Shown here piece by piece: positions 37,080-49,299 of a stretch of 64,000 nt of DNA. The stretch is from Albula goreensis (lineage: Eukaryota > Chordata > Actinopteri > Albuliformes > Albulidae). Numbering within the stretch: the stretch's first letter is position 1; every line of letters starts with the position of its first letter. Where the stretch lies: NCBI GenBank assembly GCA_022829145.1, contig CM040744.1, positions 7,909,001 through 7,973,000 on the forward strand. Direction: 5' to 3'. A model generated the notes under the pieces. It made no database searches. It was not told where the DNA came from and saw only the letters and a program-made list of their open reading frames with translations. The translations under genes and the position numbers were made by a program.

Positions 37080-37627
37080 GAATAATGGATTGTATTTATA
37101 TAAGACATTTCATGTCATGATCTCAACGTACTTAAAAGTGACGGGGGTATCTCAATCAACACCAATATGTAGCATTTACCTGGGTGAAGGAAAGCAGCCA
37201 TATTGTGCTTGAAATCTCACCACACAGTGCTTCACACTTTCACTCGAGTGTAAAAGGGAGAATTATTGACCCAATTAAACTGGTGGCTGGTGGTTAAGTG
37301 GCCATGTTGGGAGTGTTGCCAGGGCACTAGGAAATGCCCTGCTCTGTGCAATAAGGGACATTAGAGGTTGACTGGACTCAGTCAGGGCCTCAGTTCAATC
37401 AGTCTCCTCTGAAAGATTGTGTCTCCTACAGTTCTCATCAGTGCTACTGCAAATACAAGAACATTGGGACTAGACAGGACACTACTCTCCACAAGCCCAT
37501 GGATACCATCTCCAGGAGAAACCTTTTTCCAGGTGATCTCCTATCCAACGATCCAAGTCTAAACCAATTAACCAATTAGGGAACACCTGCTTAGCTTTGT
37601 GCTTTCAGCAGGAGCATGGTATATGCA
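37080..37627 (-). mobile_element. 5S rRNA-headed SINE (SINE3-type), reverse orientation
   Basis: The minus strand from about 37627 to 37525 reads as a decayed 5S rRNA gene. AAAGCTAAGCAGG corresponds to the 5S internal box A, and after a diverged middle ACTTGGAT...GATAGGAGAT corresponds to box C ('TACTTGGATGGGAGAC'). The body, plus strand 37120-37400, carries words usual in the fish repeat of this type (GGTATCTCAATCAACACCAATATGTAGC, TCAGGGCCTCAGTT). The 3' end on the minus strand is TATATAAATACAATCC, the 'TATATAAATG.AATC' tail of such elements. At about 550 bp it is near full length but diverged. Confidence 0.75.
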
Positions 37628-39699
37628 ATTTATATAGTATGTACCATACCCATACCAAAGCCATACTATGATAATTACACAACTGGCTGGTTGAACTGCA
37701 GTTTCTGATTGTCTTAAGGGTGTGCATTATTGCTTGAGAACTAAGTGCATGTTCAGAATTTACAGCAGATGTTTCCAGTCAATGTGTACCAAACTAATGA
37801 TTAGCTTCTTGTAGAGTAATCATAAAAATAGGTGAATAACAATACAATAATATCAACATTCTACTTACAATGTTTTACTTACAACCTTTTACACCACCAT
37901 TAAAGAGTATTGGTAGCTTGCTACAAAAACAATCAAAACCAATTCATATAGGCAAATATGGAGCCTCCAAAAAAGAATGCCTAACCTTTTAAGGAAAAGA
38001 GTAACACTATGTTTAGTAAAACTAAAACACCTACAAACACAAATGAAAAGAAGAGACTGGCAGCAAACACTGTCAAAAAGTAGAATAATGCAAGATAGAT
38101 TCAAAAGAGTATTACAATCATAAAACATAACCTGAACAATGTTGATGCAATGCATCCAATACTGTAAAAAAAAAGTGGTTCAAATACAATCCTTCAACTC
38201 AATTCCTTCAACATGGTGGTCTGACTCTTGTTATGCTCAGGCTCTCCAATCCACGTTCAACTTCATAGTAAGTGGCAACATCTATTTTATATCTCATTAT
38301 TCATGTAGGCCGTAGGTGTGGTTAGGGGTTTAGGTTGTATCCTATTTATGTAACTTCTATAGTGGCACAAATTCACCTGGCAGGAATACCAAGGTTCTCT
38401 CAATACTACTAAAAAATAAATTACTTTTTAATTGCATGGTGTTGCAATCACTCAACCACCACTTTGCAACAATTGCTTAATTAACATGTCTGATTAATTA
38501 ATATAACACACAACATGAGTGTGACAGAAAATCTATTACTTGCATAATGTTAGTTCATTTATTTCCTAAAAATAAGCATAACCTGCAGGTGAATTAATAA
38601 TTGCCTGCTGCAAAGAATAACAAACCATAATAAAGAATATTGTAGGATAAAAGGCGGACCATTTTGAATGCCGTAGCTAGCTGCTAATGTAAGTTGAAGC
38701 TGTGGTTATCATCTAGTGGAAATCAAACTTTGTGCTGCACATTTCATGGTGAAACAGCCCTGGTAGGGCTGAAAGTCACTGTCCATGCCTGCTACAATGT
38801 TACCTGGCTCTGGTAAGCACAGGTTATATGCCCTGCCTGGCAGGGAAAGGCTAACTCTACAACCGACATAAAAACTCAGTAAAACCATTAGGTCTAGAAA
38901 TGTTCACAAAATACATAGTGTTAGTCACATTCTGTAAGGGGAATATACTGGCTTAGCTCCCATACAAACAGATTAGATACTATCCAATGAATGCTTTCAT
39001 TACAGCAAGTGGCATATAGCGATGCACATTTATGGGAAGGGGCACTGGGCCATTAACCAATCCACCACTTGCGGTCTCTCTTCTTTGTCCTATCAATTGT
39101 CCTATCAACCCAAATATCTGTCTCTCACTATGCCCCCTCCCTGTACCCCCCCTCCAACCACCCACCCACCCACCACGACTCCTCAACATATACCATATCA
39201 ACTGAAACCTTGGCCCCCTTGTGGTGCAAAGAGGCATGGACAATTAATCAAAAAAACAGTTTCTCTTCCATTTCTCTTCCATATCTCACACTAAAGACTC
39301 TTCATGATCTGGATATCAGTGATTTCTCTTCCTTCTGTCCAGGCTGAAGACACTCCTCCTCAGACTGCAGCAGATTTCATCTTGTTCAGGCCTGCCCTAA
39401 AAACCTGAAGCATATCAGAATGATAGTTTGTATTCATCAGTTTATTTAATTTATCCAAATAACAATTATTAATGTAAATCATACTGGAGTAAATATTGAT
39501 GCTCCTTTTTCACCTCAAGGGTTTATGTTCCAAGCTTTCCCAGTTCTCTTTTTCATAAGACTCCCACTCTGACATTTTACATAGCCTAAAATATCATCCA
39601 ACTAATGCTTGGACAGAATCAGCTTTTTCCCTAGGGCTCTGATGCTAGACTGGTATGCACTAGTATTCTATTTTAGATGATCTTACTGAAATCATAAAT
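37628..39699. other. AT-rich spacer
   Basis: The C-rich run at about 39130-39172 (CCCTCC, CCACCC units) gives open frames on both strands that are simple-sequence artefacts. Nothing else is supported. Confidence 0.4.
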
Positions 39700-40120
39700 A
39701 CGTTTCGAAGTATTTTTAATTAGATTTAAGGGCACAACGTTTTCACAAGTAAACCAACCGTCATTCTGGCACTGACAACAGTTTGTCAGCTTTGCTTGGC
39801 AGTAGCAGTGTCTTCACCTCAGCTAATCTTCGTCTCATATTGTGCGCGTGGTTGTGACTGGGTCGTTTTCTTCTCAGAGCTGGACAGGGTCTGAATCCGT
39901 GTGGCTGTCGTGTCCCTCTGGAGATGTTGGCTGGCTCTCCGCTCCATCTGTGAGCGACACACTGTGGTGAACAACCCTTGCGCTGCCCAGGTCACCGCAG
40001 GAAATTAAAATGAGCAGATTCTGCAATGGTTCTTCCAAAAGCCGTAAGCTGTTTTCTCCCCCAAGGCCCAAGAGAAAGGAACCCAAAAAAGGGAGCAGTA
40101 GTCACTTCTAAGTATTTTTG
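39700..40120. promoter_or_regulatory. Candidate regulatory element or non-coding exon
   Basis: Even composition with retained CpGs (39840-39910, 39950-40000) and GGAAATTAAAATGAGC at 39999. The minus-strand frame 39874-40086 has no motif. An AATAAACA word at 40141 could serve as a polyadenylation signal, but no transcript structure is visible. Confidence 0.25.
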
Positions 40121-40716
40121 TATGCAAAATGTGATTTTTCAATAAACATCTGGTGTTTATCCTTTTTTTCCAGAAAGAAAGCCTGAAGTGTTAAGTATCT
40201 GAGGAAAATAGTTTCCAATGTACTAAACTGCAATGGCTGATAGAGCCTGAAAAAAAAATCTGTTATATCCTTGATTGTTTTTGAGCCTCTGTTCTGAAGT
40301 AGAAATTCAGTAAGTAGCACTGACAAAAAGAAAAGAGAGAAAAGTAAAAGTTCAGAGGTGGGCAGTCACCACAATGCCAGTGCAGAGCTTATATAGCACA
40401 ATGAGATTGTCGGCAGAGGCTACCGCTCAGACTTTTGTTGTGCAATGTACAATTTTCTGAACATTCTGCTTGGCACAGAAATATTCCATATCATTGAAAT
40501 GCCATCTGCCAGGGAACAACATTTATAATGTACAAAGTTGTTAAATGGGTGCCTGAATTGATGATGGAGGTTAATGTGTTCCTGAGTGCTGCAGGTTTTC
40601 CCTTCCATGGTGCATTCGGCCCACTGAAATAGCTGACTAATGATATTGACTCTGGTCACTGTCTGGCACCAGGTCCTATTTCTTCCCTTGTGGGCCATTT
40701 GCCTGAAGTGAGTGGA

Positions 40717-40719
<3 letters not shown>
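40121..40719. other. Spacer with mixed composition
   Basis: The minus-strand frame at 40420-40698 has no recognised motif. Nothing further is supported. Confidence 0.35.
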
Positions 40720-40796
<77 letters not shown>

Positions 40797-40818
40797 CCTC
40801 TCTCTCTATCTCTCCCTC
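40720..40818. repeat. Long (CT)n microsatellite
   Basis: About 72 bases of perfect CT repeat followed by CCCT-interrupted CT to 40818. The longest simple repeat of the window and probably length-variable. Confidence 0.95.
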
Positions 40819-43407
40819 ATTTACCCTGTTGCTGTATCCAGCATCGCCTGCTCCCTAGAGTGCAACGGCCATAGACGTTGGGGCAGCCATTGAATTGTTC
40901 AATATGGAGATCGACACAGAATGCAATTGTCTAGTCACTTCTGCGAGTGTCAGCCCAATTGGATGTGCTGTGTTTTATTATTTCTCCATTTTATGTAGCG
41001 TTCCCCTTCTGCGACAGCAAAAACCTGCTGATACCCACTTTCATTTGGAGGCATTTAAGTTACATTTTAAATTGATTATAATTATGATTATTCTTCACAG
41101 GGGCATAGCAAGAAAAGATTTAATACATCATGTCTGAATTACTGAATTATTAAAAAATTACAAGTGATTACATTTCTAATCAGTCTGTTTCCAAAACAAA
41201 AATTAACAGTGCATTGTAAACAAGTGTCAGCCAAGAGCGTGTCATTACAAATTCTGAAATGAAATTCTGAATAGATTTGCATTTGGTGGGACACTCATGG
41301 TGAATGTACAAACGGAGAGTTTCCTGTTATTGGTGCATTGAGATTTGGAGATAAGAATATCAATGGCAATGTCTTTTCTATAGGCAAGACCACCTCGAAA
41401 GCATATCTAAAGACGTCAGCACATATGAAAGGGATAAACTTCAAAAGGGGTCCTAAAGAGTACTTTATTCTAGGTGTAAAAGATCAAAACCCAGAGATAT
41501 AATGACATGTGTCTCTTTTGCTGAACATTTATACCATAACCTGACCAATATGAAATCTCCCCGACATATATTATTCTTGGATTTCTGTGGATATTGTGCA
41601 TGGTAATTTAATATGTCAGCACTAGGAATTTTTATCGTTGGACTTAATGCATAGATTTTTCCAGAAAGACCCACTTGCGATGAGATGCAGAGGTGCAGCA
41701 CAATGATCCAAGGCCAAACACTGACATTTATGTGAAAGCATGAATATTTTGGCCGGCAAATTCAATTTCCTTTCCTCCTCCTAAAATGATTTCTAATCAT
41801 GACATAGGTTCTTGCATATTTTACAGATTTAGACTTTGATGTAGCCACTGTTTGTAAAATTAATAAGCAAATGATGGATTTGTACTTTTCCAACTAAGTT
41901 TTACTTTTTCAACTTTGTCCCCACACTCTGCAGCAGTTTTTAGGAGTTTTTTCAAACAAAACAGGAAATAACACTGGAAAAGAATTCATGGCAGTCAAGT
42001 TGAGAGCAGGTAATCTCTGTATAGTGGAACATTTTGCCCAATATACATCACAGCGTCAGATCCAGGGTAGTTAAATTAAAGCACAATTTGTTTGGCCTAA
42101 ACTTTTAAAATCTCCCATTTAAGGCAATAATACTGTTTGTTCTCAACACACAGTGTTTTTATGTTTCATTTCAAGTCCAAAAGAACAAAAAAGTGTTGGA
42201 GTTGCAGAGAGAATTGTCTCTGCCTTAAAGTTATTTGGCTCATTGACTGAATCTCCCCCTTGGTGAGTGTACCCAAAATATACAGTGTTTTTCCACTGTC
42301 AGTCGGGTAGATAATAAGCAAGGAGAGAATGCACTTCTAATTTCACACACTGATTCAATCAAAGTGGAGCTTGAAAGAGGTGGGGGAAATTAAAAAACAT
42401 ACTGAGGATTTCTAATTAAATGGTCAATATATGCTAAAACTAGCTCAATACTAATACTATCAGTCACTTCTGTTTACACTGGAATAAGCCTGTTTAAATA
42501 GGTGCACTTTAATGGGGGACAGCAAATCAATCTATCTAATTTCTTGAGAAACAATTACAGAGCATACCATCCATCTTTTGGGGGGGGATTTTAAAAGTGT
42601 TTTGTCCAAAACAGCAATTACATCAGTCAAATTCAGCATATCAAGCTTCAAATCTTTTATATCAAAACAACTTAGGAAAAGGATGTGTATTTTCTGTAAT
42701 AAATGTATAATGTAATTGGCCATAAAAACTGTTTACTTGTTGTTTAGGAGAAAATGTGGTATTTTGTCACTAGTTCTCCCTATGCTATCCAAATATTGGG
42801 ATCCTACATCAGACAGACTTCTATTTTACTCACATACAAAATCTATAACGATCTCAAGAGGTTATTTTAACAGTACTGGAAGGCAAACACTGGTGCCTGT
42901 CTGAGATGTTAAGTATTTAATTTGACAGCATGCTTTAGCTGATCAAATCCTATCTCCTGTTACTAGATTAAATTTGTGTCACCATTTTGGCTCCACCCTG
43001 AATCTGTAAGTATGTGGCTGTCAAAATGTGGTCTAACAAGTACATACATATTTACAAGTACATATTTTTTTACTGTCAGACAACATAGTTTTTATATCGC
43101 ACAGGAACTTACTTTTGAATGGTTAGTAGTACGTGTCAGAAATGCTAACCAGAAAATAAGAATGAATTAAAATCATGATTGGAAATCTAGTTTGTTTGTT
43201 TTTTCTCACTATACTGTATTTATATTTTTCCTTTCATCCTGTTTTTCCTTTCAAATTGACAATGCATATTGTCATTAAAAACTTCATGTAAGCTTTTTGA
43301 AGGTAAACCAAATTTACATTAACTGCGTTTTTTTCCCCACCCACTGTATCTCTGTTAGAAAGAGTAAGACTGATGAAACTCACTTACTCCAGGGGAAGAC
43401 CTCCTTT
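40819..43407. other. AT-rich spacer
   Basis: About 40840-41000 has even composition and may be the flank of an element interrupted by the microsatellite. No coding, RNA or mobile-element signature was recognised in the rest. A G run lies at 42581-42588. Confidence 0.4.
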
Positions 43408-43465
43408 TCATCTATAGGCCTCTATACCCTCACCGACCTGGCCCTGATAAGAGGCCTATAGATGA
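43408..43465. other. Hairpin with perfect 16-bp arms
   Basis: TCATCTATAGGCCTCT at 43408-43423 pairs perfectly with AGAGGCCTATAGATGA at 43450-43465 across a 26-base loop. The stem is too short for a usual microRNA precursor and I recognise no mature microRNA sequence. It may be the remains of a small palindromic transposon or a structured regulatory site. Confidence 0.7.
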
Positions 43466-43794
43466 GTAACCCCCTCTATGATGTTCATCAGTTTACTACA
43501 CACATTTTGGTAAGCATTCCTTTACTATTCCACAGGAGTCCGTGTATAGGTAATTACAGTATAATAAACTATGTAGAAAAGACCTGAGAAGATTTGAGAA
43601 AATGAGCATTCTTGAGAATCAGTATGAAGTAGGAAAGATTAAAATACATTACAGGTATTATTGTCCAAGTATGTCTCAATACAAAAATTATCAGTTTTTC
43701 CTTACGGTTTCTAAATAATTTTTTGCTGCAGCATAGCACTTATATCTTTACCCCTGAACCCTGCCATCTCTACTTCTGCCATTGATACTTCTGC
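43466..43794. other. AT-rich spacer
   Basis: I see no feature here. Confidence 0.45.
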
Positions 43795-43876
43795 CCATCC
43801 ATCCATCCATCCATCCATCCATCCATCCATCCATCCATCCATCCATCCATCCATCCATCCATCCATCCATCCATCC
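43795..43876. repeat. (CCAT)n tetranucleotide microsatellite
   Basis: About twenty uninterrupted CCAT units. The minus-strand frame through it encodes a Trp-Met-Asp-Gly repeat peptide, an artefact. Confidence 0.95.
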
Positions 43877-45579
43877 TCTCTAGGTAGCACCTTCATCTGA
43901 TCAATGGGCAAGTGCAGCTGGCTTGGTTACAGCCTGTCATGAAATTTATAAATCCCTTGTATACTTTTGTAGTTATGGCACTGGCATTTAACTACCAATT
44001 TGCAGTACAGAGGGACAAAATGCCATTTACAAAGGATTAATGTAATCAAAATTGTTTCAGTTTTTCAAAAAGAGGATGAAGCTATATGTTTCACTGACTG
44101 CACACAGAAGCTAAGAGAAGAGGAAAGCGCAACAATGAGAAGTAAATAAAAGACTTCTAGTGAAATGTGTCACTTGCTGATCACTTACAACTTTAGTCGT
44201 GTCATGACAATTTTTTTGTGGTCTTGGCAATGACCAACAATATACAGTTCACTGGATGTTACAGATTTTTTTTTTTTTTGCTAAAATGAGCAGGGTCAAG
44301 TATTAGATAGTATTAGCCCATTGAATTTTATAAGGCTGTGGTGTCACAAAGATGGACAGACACTGAAGAGACTTGAGTTCAGGGCTTTTTCTCAGTTTTG
44401 TATTTCCATAGTTGTGCTGTAGGATCGCCTAATTCATTAAGATAGTTCTTTTGATTTTTTAGATGTGGCTTTGGTTTTTGGTATATTATCAGCGTTGCAG
44501 TTAATAAAAACAACATGAAGTCAGCAATGTGCTGGACCACACCTCATTGTGAGACCAACTAACTGTAATGGATGCCAGTTCATTTTTGAACGTTCAGAAC
44601 AGAAGGTAAAATGACGACCAGCCTGAACTGAGCTAATTGACTTGTGTTATTGGTACTGCCTCCTAATGCCAGATGGGAAATAGGGTCCTAAATGCATTCA
44701 ATTGAATCCCAACCTTGGTCTGATTAAACATCACTAATTGAGTTATATTTTTTGTTTGAGTATGGGTAAACCCTGAAATTTTGTGCTTTGGATGATTTTT
44801 TAAAAAATGCTTCCTGTTTTTCTGCCTTAATTTTTGCACAGTAAATACTGAAATTGCTTCCTAAACTGCTCCTCCTTAAAGTTTTCTTCAAACGGAAACC
44901 TGGCATTTCAAGACACACCCACTTTCTCTCTGACTGGCTTGGCAGTTAATGTGTTCTTGCCAATTGCTATGAAATATTCAGCATGTTAAATTTTGGGAGG
45001 TGGCTCAGCACTACATCTGTGCACACCAGAATGCAGGGATTTCCCTGACTGACCATATGGTCACCTATATTTGGACCAGCATGTATTAAAAGGCTTTCAT
45101 GTAAAAATGGAGCTGTCACACAACAAATGTGTGAATCGGAGCTTTTCTCTTGATACAAACAATACAGAGAAAATGGAGAATCAAGAAAGGCGAGAAAGTT
45201 GTTCAGTTGTGCAGAATCAGAGGAAAAGTGTTTCGTTAACTTTGCCTTTGTTCCTTTGTGATTATCTTACCAAGTAGATGTTTTTTTCATTCTTCAAGTA
45301 CGCAGTTCCCCTGTGTATTATCAGACAATTTGCATCCACTTTCAAATGGTATCTGGAATCTGAATGGAAGACTATGTTCCTCAAACCTTTCAAGTAAGGC
45401 TGAAGGCTGAAACTCCAGGAATGACTCAGATAAAAGCAAAAGACGCTGGAGATACAAACAGATGAAAAAAGAAAGGTCTGGGGAAGGCTAGAAACGCAGA
45501 GGAGAGAGATGAGAATAACATCTCATTCCAAAGAGTGAGAAAAAACTGAAGAACACCAAGAAAAAAAATCATTCAAAGT
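43877..45579. other. AT-rich spacer
   Basis: A T run lies at about 44268-44279. No gene or repeat family was recognised. Confidence 0.45.
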
Positions 45580-46200
45580 CTTTACTTATGAAATAAGAAT
45601 TATTCATGGACTTGCACACCAATGGAACTGCAAAGAGACCTCCTGCCCCGACCACCACTAGTGTACAAGGACTCTATAATGCGAAATAGCGACAGTCCAT
45701 GCCTTGCCAACTATCAGTAGTGTAGCAACCAGGATGTAACCTTTAGTGTTCATTAGGTGAAATAACAAACTGTAGAGAGAGGGACAAAGATGGAGGGAAC
45801 TCCAGCAGCAAATGAGCACTCAGATACGCTTTGATGCAGTTTTGGTTGTAGCACAGTGATTCGCTGGTGGAATTGATGGAGTATGATGATAGCGGCTCAC
45901 GACAGAGAGATTTCTCCTCCTAATACCGGTACACACGCCTTGAGTGAAGAGAAAACAATTTCCCCTTAATGGAACCCCTAATGCTCTGCAGTGTCATTAA
46001 GGATTCCAACGGTCTCCATATTTAGAGGAAATCTATGAGTAATTAAAGAAATTGTTCCCCATCATGAGTGGGGGGTTTAATGAAAAGTGCTGTCAGACTC
46101 TGTCCTGCCATTAGTTTCAGAGCCTCTGTCTGATTCATCAAAAATAAGATGCAACGGAACCTACCAGCAACGATACTGATACAGAGATGAAAAACTATGC
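45580..46200. promoter_or_regulatory. Candidate conserved regulatory element
   Basis: The core at 45930-46080 has closely spaced words: CCCCTTAATGGAACCCCTAAT, GTGTCATTAAGGATTCC, TATGAGTAATTAAAG and GGGGGGTTTAATG. The 45590-45720 part also has even composition. There is no coding or repeat-family signature. Inference from word content. Confidence 0.4.
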
Positions 46201-46379
46201 TCTTTTACCCTCCCTGTTCGTATGTCTCTGCATATTTCATGCCCCTCCCCCTTTCCTTGTCTCTCTGGAAGAGCCTTCACTGTAGAAGGTCCAGAAAAGA
46301 GTGCGGTCTCTCTCCCCTCTCTCTTTTTTCTCTGCCTCTTTCAGTGAATCTTTTCTGCCCTCTCTCTGTTGTTTAATCA

Positions 46380-46640
46380 CACTCTGGTTTTTCCTCCTAA
46401 GCACAGGAACGGTACAGCGCGTGGCGTTTTTTGATGGAGAGGCCTGTGCCACGCTCTCGGTCCAGCCTGTAGAGTTGCAGCCGCAGCACGCCTCCTGGCT
46501 CTCACCTCCTCCTCCTCTGACCGCCCTGTCACCGCCGCTACCCGTGAACTTCCTGTTCTGTGACTGCGGATCAGCCCTGCTGCGTGCTACGGCTCTCTGG
46601 CGGCTTTGCCCTTTCAGCAGAACACTGCAACGCCATAGTA
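46380..46640. other. GC-rich patch with open frames on both strands
   Basis: A patch of high GC with moderate CpG content. Plus (46301-46717) and minus (46237-46671) frames are both open for about 140 codons, which GC-rich non-coding DNA does readily. An acceptor-like pyrimidine tract ending AAGCACAG lies at 46407 on the plus strand. No family motif was recognised. It could be a first exon, a conserved element or neither. Confidence 0.25.
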
Positions 46641-47600
46641 CCCCCTTAAGCAGCTTTCCAGAACCACACAAGGGTCACAACTTCCAACCAATCAGCACTT
46701 TCCACTCACAGAAATAACAGAAATGAGTTTTTGATGTTCAGTTCATTTGCTTCAATAGTCTCTCCCCGAATGTTTCTATTAGCAAGCTTATATTTTGAAG
46801 CTATTATTAACAGTCTGAAGATGCATGCCATTTAGTGATGACGTGTACAAGTTACAATACATCAATGACCATTGTTTACCCTGCCATATGGACCAGAGCT
46901 ACCAGTGTTTCCTAGGTCGACCATTATCCTTCACCAGCATGGTTCTGCCGAAACTCTAAACCAGCATAATTAGCATAAGAGATCGCTCATGTATCATATG
47001 TGTAACAATGATGTAACACTAGTCCTAACAGCAGGTAGGCACGCAGCTCTTGTGGAATCTAGCCCACTAACCCTGGTCCATGAGGGCTTAATTTATATCA
47101 AGGTCATTGTGTCCCAGAACTGTTTTGGGAACACCCTCATTGTGAGTACAAGCTGCCAAGTCCATGTATGACTGCACTTTATAACCGCTGGTCTCCGGAG
47201 CCCAGGGATCCAGATTTGCAGCTTCTTCCCCCGTAAAACAAATGAGGCACTGAATTCTCCCCACGTGCATCTGCTGAATGTGAATAAAAGGATGCTCTGT
47301 CTGCCGTGGCCATTACCGTCCCATCTTAAAGAGGAGAGCCTTACTCTGGGATATGGAAAATAATTCCTCTCATTCCCCTTATGATTTTCAAGAGATCAGT
47401 CTTACACCAGAAATATTATGATGGAATAATATTATGGATTTTAAAGGCAGCTAAAATGTAGTGGTTTTACAATGCTTTGGACTAGAGGCAAAGGACACAG
47501 TTAAAAGACAAAATATTGGGCTGTAGTGTTAAATTTCTTATCGTTTACGGACCTAACATTCATACATAACACTATTACTCCTCCGTAGATCTATGTGAAT
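46641..47600. other. Spacer
   Basis: No supported gene or repeat. Short frames near 46989-47270 overlap on opposite strands without motifs. Confidence 0.4.
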
Positions 47601-47689
47601 ATTTCCTTTTTACATGTAACAGGTAATACAGATACAAGGACAAATGAAATGACTAAGGTTGGGATTATCAGAGTGGAACTTCCGCGCAC

Positions 47690-48125
47690 AGTTGGACAGA
47701 TGGACATCCAGCTCCCCCTTCTTCAGAGCATGGCGCATGCCGTCAAGCCAGTTTGATGTCGCTGCATATGGTGGGGGTAGAGGCTGGTAGGTTTGCTTCG
47801 GGGCGTGCATGGAGAGGGAGGGACGGGCGAGCATGTTGACGTCTCTATGCCCGACAGCTCCAGGGAGGGGCAGATGGGGGATCGGCGGGGTGTCCGAACG
47901 AAGGGCCACTTGATCACAGCGCAGTGGCCCACGCGCGCGGAGCCCCGTGTCAATGCTCAACGATCCGTCGCCCGCTTCCCGTTGCTGGAGGAAGTGAAAC
48001 AAGCTGTCCAGCAGCACGTTACAGTGGGGGCGAGCCCGCCTCCAGCCTGGGTTTGGCCGTTAGGACGCCTGGACATGGACCCGGCCATCGCGGGGTGTCC
48101 TCCATCACGGCTGTTGCTTAAATTA
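47690..48125. promoter_or_regulatory. CpG-dense island
   Basis: By my count about 24 CpG dinucleotides fall in the 240 bases from 47881 to 48120, including an ACGCGCGCGG run at 47931-47940, far above the rest of the window. Open frames exist on both strands: minus from about 48059 to 47610, about 150 codons; plus 47793-48236. None has a recognised motif. In vertebrates such islands mark promoters or unmethylated developmental regulatory DNA. The direction of any transcript is unknown. Confidence 0.5.
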
Positions 48126-48779
48126 ACTGTTTGTTGTATGGCTGGTGCGGTTTCGCCTGGTCTATTTATGTGGGAGTGGAACAGATCGGCAACATTTCAT
48201 TGTGTAATCACACACCCATCACCATCCACATGCTAAACCCTAAGTAACCCTGTGTATATCGAGCTCTACATATGCATGGAATATAAAACAACAAACAAAA
48301 CAGAAATGATTGGCAGTATGTAACACAGTGAGGCACATTTCACTGAGCCCTGGTATGTATATATACATTACCACAGATTAAAAAAGATTCAGTTATATAT
48401 TTGCTCAATACCTGTTTGCTCTATAAACACAGGAATAGACATAACAACCTTTGACAATAAGAGCACATAATGAAAATGCTCTGACATTTAAGGAAATATT
48501 AAAACCATATTCTTAAATTAACAGAATAATACTTATCTAAAATTAAATAAAACTCATTTTATTTACTCATTTTGGAAATATATTTCTGAAGAAAATAAAA
48601 TAGAATCAACATAATATCTGCTACTGGTACATCTTCAATATAATCTGAAATGTGAGTTTTACTTCTGATAGGAAATGAAAGAAATGCCTCTGTGGTCACG
48701 AAAATACTGTAAATATTGTTTTTTTTTATAAATCATAAAGCGTAGCATACCAGCAAAGATGAATTCTAATCCACAGCAC
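48126..48779. other. AT-rich spacer
   Basis: I see no feature here beyond A/T-rich sequence and a T run near 48719. Confidence 0.45.
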
Positions 48780-49130
48780 ACATCAGAAGCATCCAAAATG
48801 AATGAGCAGCGAGTAAAATATCCAAACAGTGGCCTCTAGGGGCAGGCAGTGGGCTAGCTTCACTCGGAAGCACAGATTGAACACCCACCCCCTGAGCAGT
48901 CTGACCATACCTTGCCTCCAATTCATTTCAGTGAGGAGAACGCAAGCACGGGAGAGCGTTCCCTTAATGGATGACACCCCCTTCCCTCTCCTGGAACCTT
49001 TCCATTGTCACCATTCATATTACTGCTTCATTTGCAGAAGAAGTATTACAGCGAGCCGAGAGATGTGCACGTGCAGCGCATGCTGGCTACAGATGCACAT
49101 GCGCTCACCTTTCAACTAATGCAACCTGTT
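48780..49130. promoter_or_regulatory. Candidate conserved regulatory element
   Basis: Even composition with CpGs and E-box/CRE-like words (GTGCACGTGCAGCGCATGC near 49063). The plus-strand frame at 48829-49119 has no motif. Confidence 0.35.
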
Positions 49131-49299
49131 TTCAAATGTAGCAGTTTTGATATATAATTAATACGTCACTATTTAGATCAATCAACTCGTATTGGTGATA
49201 AGGAAGAAAAGTATCTGATGTTTATTACATTATTTAGCTCCTCTCTTATAAGGACTACATGTTTATGAGGCTCACTCACATTAAGCAATAGCACAAGGT

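Noticed and set aside
40141-40146. Polyadenylation signal of a host gene
   Set aside because: AATAAA words are frequent by chance in AT-rich DNA and there is no supported transcript upstream.
40690-40893. Ser-Leu repeat protein
   Set aside because: Translation of the CT microsatellite.
43408-43465. microRNA gene
   Set aside because: The stem is shorter than a normal precursor and no known mature sequence was recognised. Kept only as a hairpin.
43711-43911. Trp-Met-Asp-Gly repeat protein
   Set aside because: Translation of the CCAT microsatellite.
46237-46671. 144-codon minus-strand charged frame
   Set aside because: Mirror frame of an equally long plus-strand frame in GC-rich DNA; neither shows a family motif.
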